DNA of 64,000 bases from Micromonospora mirobrigensis. Its GTDB lineage: Bacteria > Actinomycetota > Actinomycetes > Mycobacteriales > Micromonosporaceae. This document shows positions 58,774 through 64,000 of the stretch, one piece after another (position 1 is the first letter of the stretch; each line of letters opens with the position of its first letter). The position numbers and the translations under genes were made by a program. The stretch is from positions 1 to 64,000 of the forward strand of contig NZ_FMCX01000005.1 in the NCBI RefSeq assembly GCF_900091555.1, written 5' to 3'. The notes beneath the pieces are model-generated. The model saw nothing but the letters and a program-made list of their open reading frames with translations. It had not been told where the DNA came from and searched no databases.

Positions 58774-59817
58774 GTGGTGGCTGTGAGCCCGACGCAGCGT
58801 GTCCTGGATCCGGATCGGGTGCGCCGCTATCTGGCCGCCTCGTTGGGGCCGAGCGGCGCCGTGGCCGACTGCGGGCCGCTCACCGGCGGCGGGTTCGCCG
58901 CCGTGTGGTGGGTACGCCTCGACGACGGCCGGGAGGTGGTGCTCAAGGTCGGGCCGCCCCCGCAGGTGCCGGTGCTGCGCTACGAGCGGGACATGATCGG
59001 GGCCGAGGCGCGCTACCTGCGGCTGGTGGCCGCCCGGGCGCCCGGGGTGCCGGTGCCGGCGCTGCTGCACCACGGCCGGCACCCGGAGCTGGGCGACTGG
59101 CTGCTCACGGCGCGGCTGCCCGGTCGTACCCTGTGGGAGCTGACCCGGGCCGGCGCGGACGTCGGGCCGCTGCGCGCGGAGTTCGGCCGGGCGTTGGCCG
59201 CGCTGCACGCCGTCACCGGCGACCGGTACGGCTACGACGGCGGACGCGCCGCCGCCCCCACCTGGCGCGGGGCCTATCCGGCGATGGTGGACGACCTGCT
59301 CGCCGACGCGGCCGACTGGGCGGTGCCGCTGCCGGTGCCCGCCGCCCGGATCCGGGAGCTGGTCGCCCGGCACGCCGCCGTCCTCGACGCGGTACGCCGT
59401 CCGGCGCTGCTGCACTTCGACGGCTGGGCCGGCAACGTGCTGGCGGTCGACGGGCGCGACGGTGTTCCCCGGCTCAGCGGGCTGGTCGACGGCGAACGGC
59501 ACCTGTGGGGCGACCCGCTGGTGGACCTGGTGTCACCGCTGCTGTTCCGCCGCGCCGAGGACGAGCCGGACGACCCGCTGGTACGGGCCTACCGGGCGGC
59601 GTCGCCGTTCCCGCTGGACGCCGTGGCGCGCCGCCGCCTCGGCCTCTACCGGCTCTACCTCTATCTGCTGATGACCGTGGAGATGCCCAGCCGGGGCATC
59701 ACCGCCGCATCCGACCCGGGGCGGGTCGATCGGCTGGCCGGGCTGCTCGACGCGGAGCTGACGGACCTGGCGCGGACGCCACCGTTCAGGCGCCCGCTCC
59801 TGCCGGACGGAGGGTAG
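58774..59817 (+). CDS. Aminoglycoside phosphotransferase-fold kinase
   Basis: A 347-residue protein of the APH/choline kinase fold. It has an N-lobe with LTGGGFAAVWWVRLDDGREV and LKVG, catalytic loop LLHFDGWAGNVLAV (HxDxxxxN) and the metal motif LVDGERHLWGDPLVD (DxE rather than DFG/DxD). Members phosphorylate small alcohols such as aminoglycosides, macrolides or sugars; the substrate is not evident. Starts at GTG 58774, 58777 and 58783 are equally possible. Confidence 0.87.
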   Translation: MVAVSPTQRVLDPDRVRRYLAASLGPSGAVADCGPLTGGGFAAVWWVRLDDGREVVLKVGPPPQVPVLRYERDMIGAEARYLRLVAARAPGVPVPALLHHGRHPELGDWLLTARLPGRTLWELTRAGADVGPLRAEFGRALAALHAVTGDRYGYDGGRAAAPTWRGAYPAMVDDLLADAADWAVPLPVPAARIRELVARHAAVLDAVRRPALLHFDGWAGNVLAVDGRDGVPRLSGLVDGERHLWGDPLVDLVSPLLFRRAEDEPDDPLVRAYRAASPFPLDAVARRRLGLYRLYLYLLMTVEMPSRGITAASDPGRVDRLAGLLDAELTDLARTPPFRRPLLPDGG

Positions 59818-59828
59818 GCGCTCGACGT

Positions 59829-59860
59829 CCGGGCCGGCCGGCGGTCACCGGCCGGCCCGG
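59829..59860. terminator. Bidirectional terminator
   Basis: Two complementary 13-base arms (59829-59841 and 59848-59860) with a 6-base loop, between the convergent kinase and alkene reductase genes. Confidence 0.82.
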
Positions 59861-59870
59861 ACGGCAGGCC

Positions 59871-60944
59871 CTACTGCTCCAGCGTCGGGTAGTCGATGTA
59901 GCCGCGCGGGCCCGGCGTGTAGAAGGTGCTCGGGTCCGGCTCGTTGAGCGGCGCGCCGATCTCCCAGCGGCGGGGCAGGTCCGGGTTGGCCAGGAAGTTG
60001 CGGCCGACCGCGACCAGGTCGCCGAGACCGCCGTCGAGGATCCGCTCCGCGTCCGCCCGGGTGGTCACCGAGCCGAAGCCGTCGTTGGCGATGAACGGGC
60101 CACCGAAGCGGCGCCGCAGGTCGACGATCAGGTCGCTCGCCGGGTCGGCCAGCGCGTGCAGGTAGGCCAGGCCGAGCGGCGCGATCGCGTCGACCAGCGC
60201 GCCGTAGGTGGCGGCCACGTCGGCGGCGTCCTCCTCCAGCGCGCCCTGGATGTTGTGCGCGGGCGAGATCCGGATGCCGACCCGGTCGGCGCCGACGGCG
60301 TCGGCGACCGCGCGGGTCACCTCGATCACCAGCCGGGCGCGGGCCTCCGGCGAGCCGCCGTACCCGTCGGTGCGCACGTTGCTCGACGGCGCCAGGAACT
60401 GGTGCAGCAGGTAGCCGTTGGCGGCGTGCAGCTCCACCCCGTCCAGGCCGGCCGCGACGGCGTTCCGCGCCGCCTGGACGAACTCCTCGACGATCCCGGG
60501 CAGCTCGTCGCCGCGCAGCTCACGCGGCTGCGGGTACGCCTTCATCCCGTCGCGGGTGAAGATCTCACCCGGGGCGGCGATGGCGCTGGGCGCCACGGAC
60601 TCCAACCCGCCCGTGTTGTCGGGGTGGGCGATCCGCCCCACGTGCATCAGCTGCATGAAGATCGCGCCGCCGCCCGCGTGCACCGCGTCGGCGACCGCCC
60701 GCCAGCCCTCGACCTGCTCGGGCGAGTGGATGCCCGGGGTGTCCGCGTACCCCTGGCCGACCGCGCTGGGCTGGGTGCCCTCGGTGATGATCAGGCCGGC
60801 CGAGGCGCGCTGGCCGTAGTAGGTCGCGGAGATCTCCTGCGGCACCTGGCCCTCGCCCGCGCGGTTGCGGGTCAGCGGCGCCATCACGATCCGGTTGGTC
60901 AGTTCCAGCTTGCCGAGGGCGAACGGGCTGAACAGGGCTGTCAT
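59871..60944 (-). CDS. Old yellow enzyme-type alkene reductase
   Basis: A 357-residue FMN-dependent NADPH:enoate reductase. It shows LTNRIVMAPLTRNRAG, IFMQLMHVGRIAHPDNT, VELHAANGYLLHQFLAPSSN (His and Asn binding the substrate carbonyl) and NDGFGSVTTRADAERILDGG near the phosphate site. It reduces activated C=C bonds and often xenobiotics. ATG 60944 is used. Its promoter region is divergent from the AKR gene at 61164. Confidence 0.94.
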   Translation of the reverse strand: MTALFSPFALGKLELTNRIVMAPLTRNRAGEGQVPQEISATYYGQRASAGLIITEGTQPSAVGQGYADTPGIHSPEQVEGWRAVADAVHAGGGAIFMQLMHVGRIAHPDNTGGLESVAPSAIAAPGEIFTRDGMKAYPQPRELRGDELPGIVEEFVQAARNAVAAGLDGVELHAANGYLLHQFLAPSSNVRTDGYGGSPEARARLVIEVTRAVADAVGADRVGIRISPAHNIQGALEEDAADVAATYGALVDAIAPLGLAYLHALADPASDLIVDLRRRFGGPFIANDGFGSVTTRADAERILDGGLGDLVAVGRNFLANPDLPRRWEIGAPLNEPDPSTFYTPGPRGYIDYPTLEQ

Positions 60945-61163
60945 CGTGTCTCCGCTTCGTCGTCGAACGGACGTCGTGGATACGCCGGCGTCCCGGGATT
61001 GATCAACTCGGCGGCCTGCCCCGCGATTCCCGAACCCGCTCGTGACCCACGTCTCGGTGCCGGGAACCGCCCATCCTGGGACGGGCGATACCTGGTTGTG
61101 CACGCCGATGTCGGGCACCGTACAAGGGTGCCGGCGGACGCTCCGACCGGCGGAAGGAGAACC

Positions 61164-62030
61164 ATGACCGGCGACAAGCTGCCCGGTGGCACCTACCGGA
61201 TGGGCGACCTCACCGTGAGCCGGTTCGGCTACGGCGCCATGCAACTGGCCGGCCCGGGCGTCTTCGGGCCGCCCCGGGACCGGGCCGCCGCCGTCGACGT
61301 GCTGCGCACCGCGGTCGAGCTGGGCATCCGGCACATCGACACCTCGGACTACTACGGCCCGCACGTCACCAACGAGATCATCCGGGAGGCGCTCGCGCCG
61401 TACCCCGACGACTTGCACATCGTCACCAAGGTCGGCGCCCGCCGCGACGACCAGGGCGGCTGGCCGCCCGCGCGCACCCCGGCCGAGCTGACCGAGCAGG
61501 TGCACGACAACCTGCGCCGCCTCGGCCTGGACGCGCTGGACGTGGTGAACCTGCGGGTCGGCGGCATGAGCTCGCCCGAGCCGGGCTCGATCGCCGAGCA
61601 GTTCGGCGCCCTCGCCGAGCTGCGCGAGCGGGGGCTGATCCGGCACCTGGGGCTGAGCACGGTCACCGCCGACCAGCTCGCCGAGGCACAGTCGATCGCC
61701 CCGGTGGTGTGCGTGCAGAACTTCTACAACCTCGCCAACCGGCAGGACGACGACCTGGTCGACGACACCGCCCGACAGGGCATCGCGTTCGTGCCGTACT
61801 TCCCGCTGGGCGGCTTCTCCCGCCTCCAGTCCGACGTCCTGGACCGGGTGGCGGGCAGCCTCGGCAGCACGCCGATGTCGGTGGCGCTGGCCTGGCTGCT
61901 GCACCGCTCGCCGAACATCCTGCTCATCCCCGGCACGTCCTCGGTGGCACACCTGCGCGAGAACATCGCCGGCGCGGCCCTGAACCTGCCCGGCGACGCG
62001 CTCGCCGAACTGGACGCGGTCGGCGGGTGA
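61164..62030 (+). CDS. Aldo/keto reductase (atypical)
   Basis: A 288-residue AKR. Asp and Tyr are in RHIDTSDYYGP and Lys in IVTKVGARR, but the strand that normally carries the catalytic His reads DVVNLRVGG, with Arg in place. This is seen in a YdbC-like subgroup of bacterial AKRs, so it need not mean loss of function. The C-terminus IPGTSSVAHLRENIAGAAL binds NADP. GGAAGGAGA precedes ATG 61164. It is divergent from the alkene reductase. Confidence 0.9.
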   Translation: MTGDKLPGGTYRMGDLTVSRFGYGAMQLAGPGVFGPPRDRAAAVDVLRTAVELGIRHIDTSDYYGPHVTNEIIREALAPYPDDLHIVTKVGARRDDQGGWPPARTPAELTEQVHDNLRRLGLDALDVVNLRVGGMSSPEPGSIAEQFGALAELRERGLIRHLGLSTVTADQLAEAQSIAPVVCVQNFYNLANRQDDDLVDDTARQGIAFVPYFPLGGFSRLQSDVLDRVAGSLGSTPMSVALAWLLHRSPNILLIPGTSSVAHLRENIAGAALNLPGDALAELDAVGG

Positions 62031-62063
62031 TCCCGGCCGGGCGTCGACCGCGTCGCCGGCGGG

Positions 62064-63116
62064 TCACCGGGGCGCGGGCAGGCTCCGCCGCCAGGCCGCC
62101 GCCAGCCAGCGCTCGTACTCGGGGCCGACGGGCTCGTCCACGACCAGGCAGAACGGGCCGATCACCCGGCCCGCGCCGCCGGCCAGTCCACCGTGCAGCA
62201 TGGTGAGGTTGTGGCCGAAGAGCAGGTCGTACCGCTCGCTGGGGGCCAGCACCTCCCACCGGCCGCGGCCCTCGCCCCAGGTCCGCCCGGTGGCGGTGAG
62301 CAGTTGGTGGCAGAAGAGCCGCGCGGTGTCGCCGACGCACCCGCCGCACGCGCAGCGCCGGGCCAGCGGCCCGGCCAGCGGATACCGCGCCCGCTCGCCG
62401 TCGGTCAGCGGGGCCTCCGCGTGGTGGAAGGACAACCCGTGCCACATCGGCTCGCCCAGGCCGAGCATCGCGCCGATCGACGGGTACGCGCAGCCGTGCT
62501 CCGGCTGCCGGGCCAACGCCGCGCGCAGGTTGCCGCCGAGCCAGCGGGCCAGCGACCGGGCGTCCCCGGCTTCCTCGGTGGCCGCCCGTTCCCGGTGCAC
62601 GGTGCCGAGCAGGTCCAGCCAGTCGTAGTAGGTGGTGGCGCTCAGCCCGTCACCCGGGTCGGCCAGGAACACGCCCTGGTACATCTTGTGCGCCGGGGTG
62701 GTGGTGTAGCCACGGTCGCCGAACTGCCGTCCCGCCGGCGCCCAGTCCGGGTCGTCGGCGGTGCTCGGGGTCAGGTACGAGCAGTGCTGTCCGTCGTGGT
62801 GCGGCAGCAGCGTCCGGCTGCCGAAGCCCTCCGGGACGTACGTCTGCTGCTCCTTGTCCTGCTCCAGTCGCATCGCCGAGGGCGCGCCGCGGCGCACCAG
62901 CGCCACCCGCAGTGCCTCGGAGAGCTCCACGGCCAGCCGCCGGCTCTCCTCGCCGTCGAGGCGTAACCGGCCCAGCCGGAAGATCACGTAACCCTGCTCG
63001 GTGATCAGCTGCGCGGCGGTGGCGACCAGCGCGTCGCGGGCGTCGGCGCGTTCCCGCTGGTCGCCCTCGACCAGGCTCGCGCAGTCCAGGTGCAGCTGGG
63101 CCGGGGCGAATCGCAT
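62064..63116 (-). CDS. Probable Fe(II)/2-oxoglutarate oxygenase (TauD-like)
   Basis: A 350-residue protein. A facial-triad-like HxD occurs in TLLPHHDGQHCSYLTPS and a distal His in LFGHNLTMLHGG, followed about 12 residues later by an Arg (GRVIGPFCLVV) that could hold the 2-oxoglutarate carboxylate. Three cysteines (CACGGCVGD) form a possible zinc knuckle in between. The gene starts 3 bp after the ureohydrolase stop, so the two form an operon. Substrate unknown; a guanidino compound is a reasonable guess from the partner. The family name is inferred from motifs. Confidence 0.65.
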   Translation of the reverse strand: MRFAPAQLHLDCASLVEGDQRERADARDALVATAAQLITEQGYVIFRLGRLRLDGEESRRLAVELSEALRVALVRRGAPSAMRLEQDKEQQTYVPEGFGSRTLLPHHDGQHCSYLTPSTADDPDWAPAGRQFGDRGYTTTPAHKMYQGVFLADPGDGLSATTYYDWLDLLGTVHRERAATEEAGDARSLARWLGGNLRAALARQPEHGCAYPSIGAMLGLGEPMWHGLSFHHAEAPLTDGERARYPLAGPLARRCACGGCVGDTARLFCHQLLTATGRTWGEGRGRWEVLAPSERYDLLFGHNLTMLHGGLAGGAGRVIGPFCLVVDEPVGPEYERWLAAAWRRSLPAPR

Positions 63117-63119
63117 GGC

Positions 63120-64000
63120 CTACCCCCTGTCGGCGGAGCGCCACTGCGGCAGCTCGGGGTCGTGGTGGTCGACGCGGAAGAGGTGCTCGAAGAGCAGCCG
63201 GGCGGCGATCTGGGCGGTGGCCCCGGTCGGGTCGTAGCGGGGAGCGATCTCGGCGACGTCCAGGGCGCCGACGGGCAGCCGGCGGAGCACCTCGTAGACG
63301 TCGAACAGGTCGCCGACCTGGAGCCCGCCCATCGTCACGTGGCCGGTCCCGGTCGCCGCGCTGGTGTCCAGGACGTCGATGTCCAGCGAGACGTAGACGG
63401 TGTCGCACTCGTTGCCCAGCCGCTCCACGGTGGCCGCGAGCGCCGCCGCGGCGCCGTCCCGGACGATCCGCGCCCCGGGTACGACGTGGAAGCCGTCGTC
63501 GACGAGCTGCCGGAACTGGTCGTACCTGGTCACGTCGCCGACGCCGACGAAGGCCATGCCGGCGCCCGTCATCCCGGGCAGCTCGCTGATCCGGCGGGAG
63601 TTCGAGCCGTGGTAGAGCGGCCCGTGCAGGGTGCTCCAGTTGCCGAAGTCGAAGTGGTGGTCGATGTTGACGAAGCCGACCCGGTGGCCGGCGGCCCGGT
63701 CCAGCTGGGCTGCCCGGAACCCGGCGAAGGTGGGGAAGGTCGTCGAGTGGTCGCCGTTGAGGAAGATCACCTGCTCGGCGGCGGCGGCCAGCCGCCGGCT
63801 CTCGGCCGCCACGGCCTGGAACGTCCGGACCGTGTCCGTCGGATAGACGTGCAGGTCACCGGCGTCGACCAGGCGCGGCGCCCGGTAGCGGAAGCCCTGC
63901 CCGGTGCGGGTGTCCAGCATGTCCCACTGGCCGAGGCTGGCCAGGGAGTTGGCGAAGACGCCGCTGGCCTGGCGTACCGCGCGGGGTCCCTCGGCCGCGC
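63120..64000 (-). CDS. Ureohydrolase (arginase/agmatinase family), partial
   Basis: The frame is open to the end of the window, giving at least 292 C-terminal residues. The binuclear manganese site is complete: FLNGDHSTTFP (His), VNIDHHFDFGNW (Asp, His, Asp) and VYVSLDIDVLDTS (Asp, Asp). It releases urea from a guanidino compound such as agmatine, guanidinobutyrate or arginine; specificity loops differ enough that I do not choose. The true start lies beyond position 64000. It is followed by the oxygenase gene 3 bp downstream. Confidence 0.9.
   Translation of the reverse strand, partial: AAEGPRAVRQASGVFANSLASLGQWDMLDTRTGQGFRYRAPRLVDAGDLHVYPTDTVRTFQAVAAESRRLAAAAEQVIFLNGDHSTTFPTFAGFRAAQLDRAAGHRVGFVNIDHHFDFGNWSTLHGPLYHGSNSRRISELPGMTGAGMAFVGVGDVTRYDQFRQLVDDGFHVVPGARIVRDGAAAALAATVERLGNECDTVYVSLDIDVLDTSAATGTGHVTMGGLQVGDLFDVYEVLRRLPVGALDVAEIAPRYDPTGATAQIAARLLFEHLFRVDHHDPELPQWRSADRG

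Noticed and set aside
58464..62030. A 1188-codon plus-strand frame
   Set aside because: Arginine-rich shadow of the kinase and alkene reductase genes; only 61164-62030 is real.
1..64000. CRISPR array, rRNA genes or a large NRPS/PKS cluster
   Set aside because: No regularly spaced repeats, no rRNA-like stretch and no ketosynthase, condensation or carrier domains were seen.

Overview
The window is high-GC actinobacterial DNA. Secreted glycoside hydrolases with ricin-type CBM13 modules, an SPL-like radical SAM protein, a NarL-type two-component system and frequent GTG starts coupled by ATGA/GTGA overlaps suggest Micromonospora or a close relative in Micromonosporaceae. This is an inference from gene style; no rRNA or other species marker is present.

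Layout. (1) 1-5620 is mobile, decayed DNA. It holds the C-terminus of an IS701-type transposase, a tyrosine-recombinase fragment cut by an IS701 end and by a complete IS3-family element with a 3-bp target duplication, a lipoprotein gene, a complete IS5-family element, a membrane-anchored lipoyl-domain protein, a small GntR regulator and an overlapping three-gene cassette of tiny proteins. It ends at 5575-5620 in a 46-bp copy of the 3' part of a tRNA-Val(CAC) gene, the expected attR of an integrative element lying to the left. (2) 5621-6739 has no convincing gene. (3) 6740-22231 is an alpha-galactoside utilisation locus: cytosolic GH97 with NPCBM, ABC binding protein and two permeases, GH36 alpha-galactosidase, aldose epimerase, AraC regulator, a large DUF5107-TPR protein and a secreted GH97 with two carbohydrate-binding modules. 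(4) 22250-22941 is decayed and carries a second copy of the IS701 end and a PhzF-like fragment. (5) 22942-47036 is chromosomal accessory metabolism and regulation: AKR/TetR, TetR/CPBP, GH59, SDR and beta-HAD dehydrogenases, LysR, a secreted orphan, a histidine kinase/response regulator pair, a DHFR-like protein, VOC, SDR/Rrf2, a broken isomerase, two SnoaL-like proteins, a methyltransferase, a cupin, a CoA ligase and an MFS exporter. (6) 47116-50054 is a second mobile-type cluster (NUDIX fragment, HD hydrolase, XRE regulator) with a second copy of the tiny-protein cassette, which contains a fourth, frameshifted gene. (7) 50195-64000 holds a GH62 and CE3-like arabinoxylan pair with a LacI-type operator, an SPL-like protein, a vanadium haloperoxidase homologue, YCII, Sua5, an HEXXH protein, a phosphotransferase, an old yellow enzyme, an AKR, and an oxygenase/ureohydrolase pair that runs off the end.

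How the genes work together. In the sugar locus the secreted GH97 would trim alpha-galactosyl residues outside the cell, the ABC system would import the oligosaccharide (no ATPase gene is present, so a shared MsmK-type ATPase is implied), and cytosolic GH97 and GH36 plus the epimerase would release and equilibrate galactose under AraC control. GH62 and the esterase would de-branch arabinoxylan.

Most interesting items: the duplicated cassette of overlapping tiny cysteine-rich genes facing two unrelated HTH regulators, the DUF5107-TPR protein inside the galactoside locus, two nearly identical bipartite promoter-like elements upstream of a DHFR-like and a YCII gene, and the oxygenase/ureohydrolase pair.
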